From Halodesulfovibrio sp. MK-HDV (lineage in GTDB: Bacteria; Desulfobacterota; Desulfovibrionia; Desulfovibrionales; Desulfovibrionaceae): a stretch of 64,000 nucleotides of DNA. How positions within the stretch are numbered: position 1 is the stretch's first letter; every line of letters starts with the position of its first letter. Under the pieces are notes generated by a model. The model did not search any database. It was given only the letters and a program-made list of their open reading frames with translations, and had not been told where the DNA came from. Positions 55,384 to 64,000 of the stretch are shown here, one piece after another. Both the position numbers and the translations under genes were made by a program. The stretch covers positions 227,351-291,350 of the forward strand of contig NZ_WYDS01000002.1 in NCBI RefSeq assembly GCF_009914765.1, written 5' to 3'.

Positions 55384-57420
55384 ATGACGGAACTATATAT
55401 CAGTATTAAACAACTTCTTGTAGCGGCACTGCTCATTGCCTCATTTTCGTTTTTTGCGATAAAAGTACGACGTCTTATTGCGCTGATGCAAAGCGTTAAA
55501 GGCGAAGCACCACAATTTTTACCGGCTACATCTGAAGCTAACACTGAAATCGCACCGCCAATGGAGCGACTCAAGATTTTGTTTTCAGACGTACTCGGTC
55601 AGACAAATGTCCGACGAAAACTGGGCATAGGCCTCGCCCATACTGCTATTTTCTTCGGCTTCCTGCTTATTCAGCCTCACTCGCTGGAGATGATGATCCG
55701 CGGTATTTTTCCCGCATTTTCTCTCCATTCCCTGTTGCCGACGGGTTACACCATTTTTCTGGCACTTGCAGACTGGCTTGCTTTTGCCAGCCTCATAGGC
55801 TTCGGCTACGTGGCGTTTCGCCGTGTGGTTCTCAAGCCGGCATACCTGCCTAAGAGTCAGGATGCATGGGTGATTATAGCCTTTACCACTATCATTATAG
55901 TTACATTTTTCATCCTGAACGCATTGGCAACCATATCAACATACGCTGCTAATGGTCATGTCCTCAGCGGCGTTCCTATCTCCAGTGCTGTTGCAAGTTT
56001 GATGGGGATGAAAAGCTGGTCGCCGGCTACCTTACAGGTAACTTTTGAGCTGACATACTGGGTACATTTACTCACCATTATGGCGTTTTTACTCTTCATC
56101 CCGAGTTCCAAGCACCTGCACCTGCTTGCAGCCGTACCAAACGTGGTACTCAAGCCAGCCAAACTGGAAAAATCCATCGCAAAAACAGATATCGAAGATG
56201 AAGATGCTGAAACATTCGGGCTTGGCTTTATTAACGAGCTGAACTGGAAGCAAGTGATGGATCTCTACGCCTGTACAGAATGCGGACGCTGCGAAGAGCA
56301 ATGCCCGGCTGCTAAAACAGGCAAGGCATTATCTCCACGTGAGTTTATCCACTCAGTTAAATCTGAACTGTTCGATAACGCTGATGCGCTGCTGGAAGGC
56401 AAACAGGAATTTGAGCCGTTGGTTCGCGAAGGCGGGCATGTGCTTGCAGAACAGATATGGGACTGTACTACCTGCAGAGCGTGTGAAGAAGCATGTCCTG
56501 TAAACATTCAGCATCTGGATATCATGTTCGAAGCACGCAAGTATCAAGTGCTTATGGAAGCAGCATTTCCGGCAGAGTTGAACGATACGTTCACAAATAT
56601 CGAGAATCAGTCCAACCCATGGGGCTTCCCGACCGCCAGTCGTGGCGACTGGGCGAAAGAATTGAACATCCCGCATATATCGGACGCACCGGATGCTGAA
56701 ATTATCTACTTCGCAGGCTCTGCCCTGAGTCTTGATGACCGCGGTAAAAAAGTCTCTCAGGCGCTTATGAAAGTGCTGAAGGCTGCCGGAGTCAAAGTAG
56801 CCATCCTCGGTGTAGACGAGCAGGATTCAGGTGATGATGCACGCCGCTGCGGTAACGAATATCTCGCACAAATGACCATGCAATCGAATGTGGAAGTGCT
56901 GAATGAATATGGTGTGAAAAACATCCTCACGGCTTGTCCGCATACCTATAACATCCTCAAGAACGAATATCCGGAATTCGGTGGTCTCTACAATGTAGTG
57001 CACCATTCCGAATACTTGCTGAAACTTCTCAATGCAGGACGCCTTACTGTTCCTGCCGGTGATCTCGGCTCTATAACATACCATGACTCCTGTTACCTTG
57101 GACGCTGGAACGGCATCTTTGAGGCACCGCGAAATCTGCTTAAGCAGATTAACAACAACACACCTATAGTTGAGATGGCTGCATCCCACGAAAAAGGCAT
57201 GTGCTGTGGTGGCGGTGGCGGCAGAATGTTTATGGAAGAAGATACAGGCGAACGCATCAATGTTGTTCGCACAAAACAGGCAGTTGAAACAGGCGCACAG
57301 ACCGTTGCTGTTGGTTGTCCATACTGTCTCACCATGTTCTCCGATGGTCTCGGCGAACTGGAAACAACTGCCACAGCCAAGGACATTGCGGAAATTCTGG
57401 CAGAAAAACTTGAGGCATAG
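55384..57420 (+). CDS. ETF-linked membrane Fe-S oxidoreductase (heterodisulfide-reductase-like)
   Basis: 678 residues from ATG at 55384 (GGACAGAAGAACC upstream); an earlier frame to 55327 lacks a ribosome site. N-terminal membrane part with several helices of the NarI-like type (LLVAALLIASFSFFAIKVRR, LAHTAIFFGFLLIQ), which would bind quinone or heme. Then two ferredoxin clusters (CTECGRCEEQCP and CTTCRACEEACPV) and two CCG domains (CPHTYN, SYHDSCYLGRWN, CCGGGGGRMF, GCPYCLTMF). Proteins of this layout next to ETF genes pass electrons from ETF to menaquinone. It completes the electron path of the demethylation operon. Confidence 0.9.
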   Translation: MTELYISIKQLLVAALLIASFSFFAIKVRRLIALMQSVKGEAPQFLPATSEANTEIAPPMERLKILFSDVLGQTNVRRKLGIGLAHTAIFFGFLLIQPHSLEMMIRGIFPAFSLHSLLPTGYTIFLALADWLAFASLIGFGYVAFRRVVLKPAYLPKSQDAWVIIAFTTIIIVTFFILNALATISTYAANGHVLSGVPISSAVASLMGMKSWSPATLQVTFELTYWVHLLTIMAFLLFIPSSKHLHLLAAVPNVVLKPAKLEKSIAKTDIEDEDAETFGLGFINELNWKQVMDLYACTECGRCEEQCPAAKTGKALSPREFIHSVKSELFDNADALLEGKQEFEPLVREGGHVLAEQIWDCTTCRACEEACPVNIQHLDIMFEARKYQVLMEAAFPAELNDTFTNIENQSNPWGFPTASRGDWAKELNIPHISDAPDAEIIYFAGSALSLDDRGKKVSQALMKVLKAAGVKVAILGVDEQDSGDDARRCGNEYLAQMTMQSNVEVLNEYGVKNILTACPHTYNILKNEYPEFGGLYNVVHHSEYLLKLLNAGRLTVPAGDLGSITYHDSCYLGRWNGIFEAPRNLLKQINNNTPIVEMAASHEKGMCCGGGGGRMFMEEDTGERINVVRTKQAVETGAQTVAVGCPYCLTMFSDGLGELETTATAKDIAEILAEKLEA

Positions 57421-57797
57421 AACGTACGAAAATACGCAGCCTGTGCCGCTAAGTTGTGCAACGCAGAAACCGCTGCCCAAAATCAATACCGCAGGCCGCC
57501 CCTGAAGCACACAGCTATCGGGCTGCGGTATCAATCACTACCCAAACTGAAACGGGAATCAACATACCACTATTGATTCCGTTGTGGCTGACGTAGCCGA
57601 AATAACACGAGGGAAGCCTTCTTCCCACCCCCTGACATCCAGAAGATACACGCTATGCTAGTCACTTCCCTGCAACCGTAACGATACCAGAGGAGGAAAA
57701 CGAACACACAGGCTTTCGGTACTTCCAGAAAATGGAGCTCATATGAACTTTTTTCCTATGAGACGAAACGATGCAGATTATAATAAGGAGATGTTTT
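57421..57797. other. Intergenic region with hairpin between Fe-S gene and TRAP genes
   Basis: 377 bp without a gene. A stem ATACCGCAG / CTGCGGTAT at 57486-57494 and 57523-57531 could be a terminator or processing site. A separate promoter for the TRAP genes may lie here but I could not identify one. Confidence 0.45.
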
Positions 57798-58817
57798 ATG
57801 ACTTGCAGAAAAGTGACTGTGTTATTGTGTACTTTCGTTTTAGCGTTATTTTTGACAACTGGCGCAGAAGCCAGACAACAGGTTAAATATTTGCAGTCCT
57901 GTCCTGCAACTTCCTTTGAAACCACATGTGAAGGGAAATCAGTCAGTACGTATCTGGGCGGTTTGGACTACCTAATGAAGGAGCACTCCAAGCTTAGAGG
58001 CAAATATGAACTCAAATTTGTGGGCAACGTTTTTACCAGCCCATCGGACTGTCTTACTGCGGTAGCATCCGGCGGTGGCCAGATGACTTACACTGCACCG
58101 CAGTTTCTTGAGCAGTATGATCCAGCATGGAAGCTGATTACAGCACCTGGTCTTTTTAAAAACTTTGATCATTTCCTGCGCACAATGGATACCCCAGCAT
58201 GGAAGGCTCGCATAGAAAAGCTGAGCAAAAAGAATGGTGTTACCATCATTAAGTGGATGGCAAGCATCGGCGACTTCTACCTTTTCACCAACAAAGGTCC
58301 TATTAAAAGCATGGAAGACGTTGTAGGGCAGAAAATCCGTTACAACGGTGCACAGGGGTATGCTGCTGCTCTTAGAAAATTCAACACAACCGGTATTGCT
58401 CTCCCATATACTGAAGTTGTGTCCAGTCTCCAAACTAACATGGTAGACGGTCTGCTTAGTGAAATTTTTGCTAGCGACTACTACGATCTGCCGCGTTACA
58501 CCAAATATCTTGTTCCAATTTCATGGGGCATCGCACCAATGGCTATGGTTGTTAATACCGGCTGGTGGGAATCCCTTCCTGCTGAAGAGCGTGCTATTTT
58601 CGTGCAGGCTCTCGAGATGCCAAGTATCTACAAGCATTTCGAAAAACTTCAGGTCGAAGAAGTTAAAAATTGGGACAAAAACCCAGAGACCGAACTCGTT
58701 GTTCTTAGCGCAGAAGAACAAGAAAAATGGCGCCAGAGCCTTGTAAAATCTACTGTTGAATTTTCCAAGGATCTTCCACCTGAACTCATGCAGGCTGTTC
58801 TTAACACTCAAGAATAG
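57798..58817 (+). CDS. dctP: TRAP transporter substrate-binding protein of the demethylation locus
   Basis: 339 residues from ATG at 57798 with AAGGAG 10 nt upstream. Signal peptide MTCRKVTVLLCTFVLALFLTTGAEA. The mature part starts RQQVKYLQSCPATSFETTCEG and has the DctP signature GQKIRYNGAQGYAAALRKF with the ligand arginine, and VSSLQTNMVDGLLSE. Unusual for DctP, it has several cysteines near the N-terminus (SCPATSFETTCEG, SPSDCLTA), which may form a disulfide. Its ligand is probably the N-methyl compound used by the dehydrogenase; inference from context. Confidence 0.87.
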   Translation: MTCRKVTVLLCTFVLALFLTTGAEARQQVKYLQSCPATSFETTCEGKSVSTYLGGLDYLMKEHSKLRGKYELKFVGNVFTSPSDCLTAVASGGGQMTYTAPQFLEQYDPAWKLITAPGLFKNFDHFLRTMDTPAWKARIEKLSKKNGVTIIKWMASIGDFYLFTNKGPIKSMEDVVGQKIRYNGAQGYAAALRKFNTTGIALPYTEVVSSLQTNMVDGLLSEIFASDYYDLPRYTKYLVPISWGIAPMAMVVNTGWWESLPAEERAIFVQALEMPSIYKHFEKLQVEEVKNWDKNPETELVVLSAEEQEKWRQSLVKSTVEFSKDLPPELMQAVLNTQE

Positions 58818-58839
58818 CAATCTGTACATCAAATAATGA

Positions 58840-58859
58840 AGCGGGGCACGTGCCCCGCT
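58840..58859 (+). other. 20-bp perfect palindrome between dctP and dctQ
   Basis: AGCGGGGCACGTGCCCCGCT. It takes the same position as the hairpin at 17417-17444 in the other TRAP operon and probably has the same role in raising binding-protein mRNA. Confidence 0.6.
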
Positions 58860-58911
58860 ATACCGCAACAGAGTCGCATCTTGTTCACATTATGACTTGT
58901 AAGGATATCGC

Positions 58912-59409
58912 ATGAGTACTGATTGGAAAAAACGCTGTAAGGCTTTCAAAGATGGTTGGATTGTATTTTTCAGTTATGTCCTCTTCCTGGCAATCACCAT
59001 CAACTTTTTAGAAATTGTCATGCGTGTTCTATTCAACTCATCAGTCGATCTGATGTTTGATTTACCCACATGGCTCACCACATGGTCTATGGTGCTTATT
59101 TCTGGAATGATCCTGTTAGATAATGAGCATCTGTGTATCGAAGCAATTCGCAGTAAACTTTCCGGAAAGCCTGCAAAGGTTCTGGATTTTATTAACAATC
59201 TGCTTACCACTCTCTTTGCTGCCATCGTCACATATTCCGGCATTATGTTTGTGAAACAGCTCTACGTATTTGATACAGCTTTTACCCGTATTATAACCAT
59301 TCCTAAATGGATGGTGGAAATCTGTATTCCTATCGGAATGGGCGTGTTTACTATCTGTGCGATCATCAAAACGGTTCAAGATCTCAGAAAAAAATACACT
59401 GATGAGTAA
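58912..59409 (+). CDS. dctQ: TRAP transporter small membrane subunit
   Basis: 165 residues with four hydrophobic helices and the DctQ-like DLPTWLTTWSMVLISGMILLDNEHLCIEAIRSKL, where a W and E lie on the conserved helix. ATG 58912 follows AAGGATATCGC. It pairs with DctM downstream (54-bp gap). Its exact role is structural support of the transport subunit. Confidence 0.88.
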   Translation: MSTDWKKRCKAFKDGWIVFFSYVLFLAITINFLEIVMRVLFNSSVDLMFDLPTWLTTWSMVLISGMILLDNEHLCIEAIRSKLSGKPAKVLDFINNLLTTLFAAIVTYSGIMFVKQLYVFDTAFTRIITIPKWMVEICIPIGMGVFTICAIIKTVQDLRKKYTDE

Positions 59410-59463
59410 GTTGATTACTATCATTATCTTTCACGTAGCCTACCCTTTGGGAGGATTAGTTAC

Positions 59464-60747
59464 ATGAGTCCGTTAGAATATTTCGCCCTAGCTTCCATCG
59501 CGCTGTTGTTTCTTATGGGCACGCCTCTTACGGTTGCTTTCAGTCTCGGCTCCATAATTATTCTTATTGAAAGCATGGGGCTGCCAATTAACAACCTTGC
59601 GCAGTTATTCTTCTCTGCGATGAACTCATACACGTTGCTTGCTATGCCGTTCTTTATTCTCGCAGGTAACGTTATTCTGCGATGCGAAGGCGTAAAACAT
59701 TTACGTGACTTCCTTAACAGAATGGTTGGTCACCTTCCCGGTGGCATGGCAGCAGCTATCATTATTTTTGCCGCATTTTTAGGTTCCGTTTCCGGCTCCG
59801 CTACTGCCTGCCTTGCCATTATCGGAACAATTTTTGTGCCTATGATGGTTGAATCCGGTTATTCGCGTCCGTTCGCATCCGGTCTTACTGTTACATCCGC
59901 AGGACTTGGAGCGGTTATCCCGCCAAGCATTTTCTTTATTGTTTTTGGTTCCGCAAACCGTATCCCTATTGCAGATCTTTTCATGGGCGGCATTGGCCCC
60001 GGGCTTCTTGCTGCCACACTCATGATTATCACTGCGATTGTCATTTCGAAAAAACGCGGATTCAAAAGTACCACCGTAGCCACAAACGCAGAGCGCTGGG
60101 ATTCCTTTAAAAAAGCATTCCCTCTTGCCCTCATGCCTATCATTGTGCTTGGCGGTATCTACTCCGGTCAATTCAGTCCTACACAGGCCGCTGCCGTATC
60201 CGTATTCTATTCATTATTCATGGCTAAAATTCTCTACAAAAAGTTCTCTAAAAAGGACTTTGTAGATTCCATCGTCAGCACCGCAAGACTCAGTAGTATG
60301 ATCTACTTCCTCGTGGTCGGTGGCGAGCTGTTCGGTAAGGTGCTCGGCTACATTGGTTTGCCGCAGCTTATCGCCCAGTGGGTTATCGACATGAACTTGG
60401 GGCCGGTTGCCTTCCTGCTTATGGCGCAGGGCATTCTGCTTTTTATGGGCTTCTTTTTCTCATCCTTCCCAATGGTAATCATCGTGCTGCCACTCTTCCT
60501 GCCAAGTGTTTACTCTCTCGGCATTGATCCGGTTTTATACGGCGCACTGGCTATTTTCTGTTCCATCATCGGTGAAGTAACGCCGCCAATGGGGCCTCAG
60601 CTATGGATTGCCGCTCCGATATGTAAGGAAAAGATAGGAAACATAATGCGCGAGTCGTGGGTCTTCCTTGGGGTGCAGGTTTTTGCTCTCATACTCACCA
60701 CGCTCTTCCCGGCAATCAGCCTGTTCCTTGTAAATTTCATTCGCTAG
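59464..60747 (+). CDS. dctM: TRAP transporter large permease subunit
   Basis: 427 residues with about 12 hydrophobic helices and the DctM signatures LAMPFFILAGNVILR, GSVSGSATACLAIIGTIFVPMM, AVIPPSIFFIVFGSANRIPI and a C-terminal GEVTPPMGPQLWIAAPIC. It moves substrate in exchange for a sodium gradient. GGGAGGATTAGTTAC precedes ATG. Separate from DctQ here, unlike the fused protein of the isethionate operon. Confidence 0.93.
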   Translation: MSPLEYFALASIALLFLMGTPLTVAFSLGSIIILIESMGLPINNLAQLFFSAMNSYTLLAMPFFILAGNVILRCEGVKHLRDFLNRMVGHLPGGMAAAIIIFAAFLGSVSGSATACLAIIGTIFVPMMVESGYSRPFASGLTVTSAGLGAVIPPSIFFIVFGSANRIPIADLFMGGIGPGLLAATLMIITAIVISKKRGFKSTTVATNAERWDSFKKAFPLALMPIIVLGGIYSGQFSPTQAAAVSVFYSLFMAKILYKKFSKKDFVDSIVSTARLSSMIYFLVVGGELFGKVLGYIGLPQLIAQWVIDMNLGPVAFLLMAQGILLFMGFFFSSFPMVIIVLPLFLPSVYSLGIDPVLYGALAIFCSIIGEVTPPMGPQLWIAAPICKEKIGNIMRESWVFLGVQVFALILTTLFPAISLFLVNFIR

Positions 60748-60822
60748 CTTATCCGCGATTCGAATGATCACATATTTTGTACCATAACTCATCGATCTAT
60801 TTTTATGTAACGGAGAAGAAAA

Positions 60823-62634
60823 ATGGCAGAAACTGCTACTGAATTCAAAAATGAACATACTACGTTAGATCCGAAAAATCATGCAGATTGGGAAGTTGCT
60901 CAGGATGCAGAAACACGGATGAAAACAATCTATGCTATTGCAGCCGAGATGGGACTTACAGAAAAAGAGCTGCTCCCATACGGTCATTATATGGGAAAAA
61001 TTGATTACCGCGCCGTGCTTGGTCGTTTGAGTGATAGACCTAACGGAAAGTACATTAACGTAACCGCCATTACTCCGACTCCACTTGGCGAAGGCAAGTC
61101 TACAACGACTATCGGTCTTGTGCAGGGACTCGGAAAACGTGGAAAGAAATCTTCTGCTGCTATCCGTCAGCCTTCCGGTGGACCTACCATGGGAGTTAAA
61201 GGCGGCGCAGCCGGTGGCGGGCGTTCCCAGTGCATTCCGCTTACACCTTTCTCACTGGGTTTTACCGGTGATATTAACTCCATCATGAACGCACATAACC
61301 TCGCAATGGTAGCTGTTACTTCACGTATGCAGCATGAACGTAACTACGATGATGAGAAGTTGGAAAAACTCTCTGGAATGAAACGTCTTGATGTTGATCC
61401 TACCCGCGTGGAAATGGGCTGGGTAATCGACTTCTGTTGTCAGTCGCTGCGGAATATTATCATCGGCATGGACGGCGTGAACGCTCAGCGTGACGGTTTC
61501 ATGATGCGTTCCAGATTTGATATTGCTGTTTCTTCTGAAGTAATGGCAATTTTAGCAGTAGCGAAAGACCTTACAAACCTTCGTGAACGCATGGCTAAAA
61601 TCATCGTTGCGTACGACAAGAATGGTAAGCCGCTTACTACTAAAGATTTTGAAGTTGACGGCGCTATGACCGCATGGATTGTAGAAGCTGTTAACCCTAA
61701 CCTTATTCAGACTCTGGAAGGACAGCCTGTTATCGTACACGCTGGTCCGTTTGCAAACATTGCAATCGGTCAGTCCTCCATTATCGCAGATCAGGTTGGT
61801 CTTAAACTTTCTGAATACCACGTAACAGAATCCGGCTTTGGTGCGGACATCGGTTACGAAAAATTCTGGAACTTGAAATGCCACTACTCAGGTCTTAAGC
61901 CTGATGCAGCGGTTGTTGTTGCTACTATCCGTGCACTTAAGTGTCACGGTGGTGCTCCAGTACCTTTCCCGGGTAAACCTCTTCCTGTTGAATACAATGG
62001 CGAGAACGTTGAGTGGGTAGAAAAAGGGTGTGCCAATCTCCTGCACCACATTGATATCGTGAAAAAGTCTGGGGTTTCTCCTGTTGTTTGTATCAATGCT
62101 TTTGTTACCGATACTGATGCAGAAATTGCAAAAGTACGTGAACTTTGTGAAGCAGCCGGTGCCCGTGTAGCGCTTTCCCGTCATTGGGAACATGGCGGTG
62201 ACGGTGCGTTAGAGCTTGCTGATGCAGTCATTGCGGCTTGTGAAGATGAAACAGAATTCACCCCGCTATACACATGGGATATGCCAGCTCGTGAACGTAT
62301 CGAACGCGTTGCTACCGAAGTATACGGTGCGGAAGGAGTAGACTTCTCAGCAGAAGCACTCAGAAAACTTGCCGCCATCGAAACGAATAATGACATGAGC
62401 AAGCTTGGCATGTGCATGGTTAAAAGCCATTTGTCCCTGTCTGATGATCCATCAAAGAAAGGTGTTCCTTCCAATTGGCGTCTTAACATCCGCGATGTGC
62501 TCATCTTTGGCGGCGCAGGATTCTTTGTTCCGGTAGCAGGTGCTATTTCACTTATGCCGGGTACAGGTTCTAACCCGTCATTCCGCAGAATTGATGTGGA
62601 TACCGAAACTGGAAAAGTGCAGGGCTTGTTCTAG
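60823..62634 (+). CDS. fhs: Formate-tetrahydrofolate ligase
   Basis: 603 residues with the family P-loop [20 protein letters not shown] and the block [25 protein letters not shown], then [17 protein letters not shown]. The C-terminus [19 protein letters not shown] is also diagnostic. It makes formyl-THF from formate with ATP, or runs in reverse to give formate plus ATP. Next to a demethylating dehydrogenase and folD the reverse direction is likely. GGAGAAGAAA precedes ATG 60823. Confidence 0.96.
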   Translation: MAETATEFKNEHTTLDPKNHADWEVAQDAETRMKTIYAIAAEMGLTEKELLPYGHYMGKIDYRAVLGRLSDRPNGKYINVTAITPTPLGEGKSTTTIGLVQGLGKRGKKSSAAIRQPSGGPTMGVKGGAAGGGRSQCIPLTPFSLGFTGDINSIMNAHNLAMVAVTSRMQHERNYDDEKLEKLSGMKRLDVDPTRVEMGWVIDFCCQSLRNIIIGMDGVNAQRDGFMMRSRFDIAVSSEVMAILAVAKDLTNLRERMAKIIVAYDKNGKPLTTKDFEVDGAMTAWIVEAVNPNLIQTLEGQPVIVHAGPFANIAIGQSSIIADQVGLKLSEYHVTESGFGADIGYEKFWNLKCHYSGLKPDAAVVVATIRALKCHGGAPVPFPGKPLPVEYNGENVEWVEKGCANLLHHIDIVKKSGVSPVVCINAFVTDTDAEIAKVRELCEAAGARVALSRHWEHGGDGALELADAVIAACEDETEFTPLYTWDMPARERIERVATEVYGAEGVDFSAEALRKLAAIETNNDMSKLGMCMVKSHLSLSDDPSKKGVPSNWRLNIRDVLIFGGAGFFVPVAGAISLMPGTGSNPSFRRIDVDTETGKVQGLF

Positions 62635-62658
62635 GAAGAGTTTTTTCAGGAGAAGATC

Positions 62659-63549
62659 ATGAGTGCGGAAATTATTAGCGGAACCGAGATGCGGGCGGCA
62701 ATTCTGGATGAATTGCGTGTAGAGGTCACAAAAATGAAGGAGCAGCACGGCGTTGTTCCGGGGCTGGTAACCATTCTTGTCGGCGCAAATCCGGCATCCC
62801 TCAGCTATGTAACGCTGAAAGTAAAAACGGCGTTAGGTCTTGGGTTTCATGAAATTCAAGACGATCAGCCGGAAGATATTACGGAAGAAGCGTTGTTGCA
62901 GCTTATTGATAAGTATAACAATGACAATTCAATACACGGTATTCTTGTGCAGTTGCCTCTACCTAAGCATATCAATGAAGAGAAGATCATTAACGCTATC
63001 GATCCAGGCAAGGATGTGGACGGATTCCATCCGGTAAATCTGGGTCGAATGGTATTGGGCGACAGAGATGGTTTTTTGCCATGTACCCCTTACGGTATTC
63101 AGGAAATGATCATTCGTTCCGGTACAGAAACGAGCGGAGCGGAGACAGTTGTTGTCGGGCGTTCTAATATTGTCGGAAAACCTATCTCCATTATGATGGG
63201 GCAGAAAGGCGAGGGAGCGAACAGCACTGTAACCATGGTGCATACGCGAACTCAGGATTTAGAAGCACATTGTAAGCGCGCAGATATTCTTATTGTTGCT
63301 GCTGGCGTTCCGGGGCTTGTGAAGCCGGAATGGATTAAGGCTGGGGCAACTGTCATTGATGTGGGCGTAAACCGTATTGGCATGTCGGATTCCGGCAAAG
63401 CCATTTTAAGCGGCGATGTTGCCTTTGATGAAGCAAAGCAGATTGCAGGAAAAATTACACCGGTTCCTGGTGGGGTTGGTCCTATGACCATTGCCATGCT
63501 TATGAAAAATACAGTGAAGTCGGCGAAAAAACATATTGAAAAAGCCTAA
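62659..63549 (+). CDS. folD: Bifunctional methylene-THF dehydrogenase / methenyl-THF cyclohydrolase
   Basis: 296 residues. Signatures: the catalytic LSYVTLKVKTA (Y and K), IHGILVQLPLPKHINEEKIINAI, PGKDVDGFHPVNLGRM, the NADP pocket VVVGRSNIVGKP and the C-terminal PVPGGVGPMTIAMLMKNT. The conserved (Y)xxxK is Y50-x-x-x-K54. It oxidises methylene-THF to methenyl-THF and hydrates it to formyl-THF, linking the demethylase to Fhs. TTTTTTCAGGAGAAGATC precedes ATG; it is 24 bp after fhs. Confidence 0.96.
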   Translation: MSAEIISGTEMRAAILDELRVEVTKMKEQHGVVPGLVTILVGANPASLSYVTLKVKTALGLGFHEIQDDQPEDITEEALLQLIDKYNNDNSIHGILVQLPLPKHINEEKIINAIDPGKDVDGFHPVNLGRMVLGDRDGFLPCTPYGIQEMIIRSGTETSGAETVVVGRSNIVGKPISIMMGQKGEGANSTVTMVHTRTQDLEAHCKRADILIVAAGVPGLVKPEWIKAGATVIDVGVNRIGMSDSGKAILSGDVAFDEAKQIAGKITPVPGGVGPMTIAMLMKNTVKSAKKHIEKA

Positions 63550-63594
63550 CTTAGCTACAGCCTTAAGCCCAATAGACCGTAGCTAGTCCCACGT

Positions 63595-63631
63595 AAAGCC
63601 GCTAACTGCAACGAGTTGGCGGCTTTTATTA
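63595..63631 (+). terminator. Terminator after folD
   Basis: Arms AAAGCCGCTAACT / AGTTGGCGGCTTT (one G-U pair) with a T-rich tail. Confidence 0.85.
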
Positions 63632-63764
63632 CTTAGTCTTTTAAACAGTAGTCGCAGTCTAAAAAGTTTTGCCTTAATGCTGTTTTCGTCAAATCACAAA
63701 ACAGCAAGCCAGCTCCCTTCGCGTCTCCCCACATGATAAAAAACGTATTGGAATCGCGTCAAAA

Positions 63765-63834
63765 AGGGGTCAAGGGGCGAGCCCCTTGCGGATGCAAGGC
63801 AGAGCCTTTGCCCGTCGGAGACTCGCCGAAGGCA
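63765..63834. repeat. Dispersed GC-rich intergenic repeat, copy 2
   Basis: Shares the start GGGGTCAAGGGGCGAGCCCC with 2402-2473 and the end segment GACTCGCCGAAGGCAA with the inverse strand of 2030-2045. Located 28 bp before the NuoE-like gene. Confidence 0.8.
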
Positions 63835-63861
63835 ATCATGATGCACTACTGTGGAGGAACC

Positions 63862-64000
63862 ATGAGCTGTTGTAGTGAAGAAATTTCTCAAGAAATGTGG
63901 AAAGAGGTTGATTGTGTTATCGAGCGCCATCGTGAAACTCCCGGAGCGCTGATTACAGTACTTCGCGAAGCACAAAATGTTGTGGGTTGGTTCCCGCAGG
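63862..64000 (+). CDS. NuoE/HndA-like [2Fe-2S] thioredoxin-fold subunit, 3' end outside window
   Basis: 46 residues are visible from ATG 63862 (GTGGAGGAACC upstream): MSCCSEEISQEMWKEVDCVI then ERHRETPGALITVLREAQNVVGWFPQ. The pattern GALITVLREAQ..GWFP is the N-terminal helix of NuoE and of HndA, the small subunit of NAD(P)-linked [FeFe] hydrogenases and formate dehydrogenases. The cysteines for the [2Fe-2S] cluster lie beyond the right edge. The rest of the complex is presumably downstream. Confidence 0.8.
   Translation, partial: MSCCSEEISQEMWKEVDCVIERHRETPGALITVLREAQNVVGWFPQ

Overview
The window reads as the chromosome of a marine, anaerobic sulfite- or sulfate-respiring Desulfovibrionaceae member, most like Halodesulfovibrio. 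This is an inference from gene content: isethionate sulfite-lyase with its activase, several TRAP transporters, two sigma-54 enhancer-binding regulators, an ETF-linked membrane iron-sulfur oxidoreductase, a NuoE/HndA-like thioredoxin-fold protein, and GC-rich hairpin repeats of a kind I associate with this group. No rRNA or other phylogenetic marker is present, so the genus is not proven.

Layout. 1-4300: the start of a peptide ABC transporter binding protein (minus), a divergent M20 peptidase, an NTF2-like protein and an Asp/Glu racemase family protein. 4647-12260 (minus): an amine or D-amino/imino acid utilisation locus made of an AcoR-type sigma-54 activator, a sodium:solute symporter with a 38-residue partner, RidA, and a three-subunit HcnABC-like dehydrogenase. 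It has a -24/-12 promoter and three 17-bp TGTAAC-N5-GTTACA-like sites upstream, and a fourth such site before the activator. 12435-22596: isethionate module. islA (minus) and the TRAP operon dctP-dctQM-islB (plus) diverge from a 1.5-kb intergenic region with a sigma-54 promoter facing each way and a cluster of TTGCA/TGCAA elements. A PAS-type sigma-54 activator and a TauE-type exporter follow. 22970-27840: a DUF4125/DUF4037 pair (the first frameshifted), a TetR regulator, an AstA-like acyltransferase and LarB.

28227-49093: an integrative genomic island of about 20.8 kb in the 3' end of tRNA-Glu, bounded by an exact 55-bp direct repeat. It carries a tyrosine integrase, an Xis-like protein, a second recombinase, two ankyrin proteins, an SF1 helicase, a six-gene type I restriction-modification operon (a SIR2-like DUF4917 protein, a half-size HsdS, HsdM, HsdS, HsdR, and a YgjP-type metallopeptidase), a DUF2188 protein, and a two-gene cassette of an HTH protein plus a B12-binding-type radical SAM enzyme. 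Helicase, hsdR and DUF4917 carry four frameshifts. All four lie at A7/A8 tracts and all are restored by removing one A. An integrase remnant lies just outside the right end, so the site has been used before.

49663-63549: a GntR-controlled operon for an N-methylated compound: a dimethylglycine/sarcosine dehydrogenase-like flavoprotein with a folate (GcvT) domain, EtfBA, a membrane Fe-S oxidoreductase, a three-part TRAP transporter, formate-tetrahydrofolate ligase and FolD. The logical flow is uptake, oxidative demethylation, electrons through ETF to the membrane, and methylene-THF through FolD and Fhs to formate with ATP formation. The window ends in the 5' part of a NuoE/HndA-like gene.
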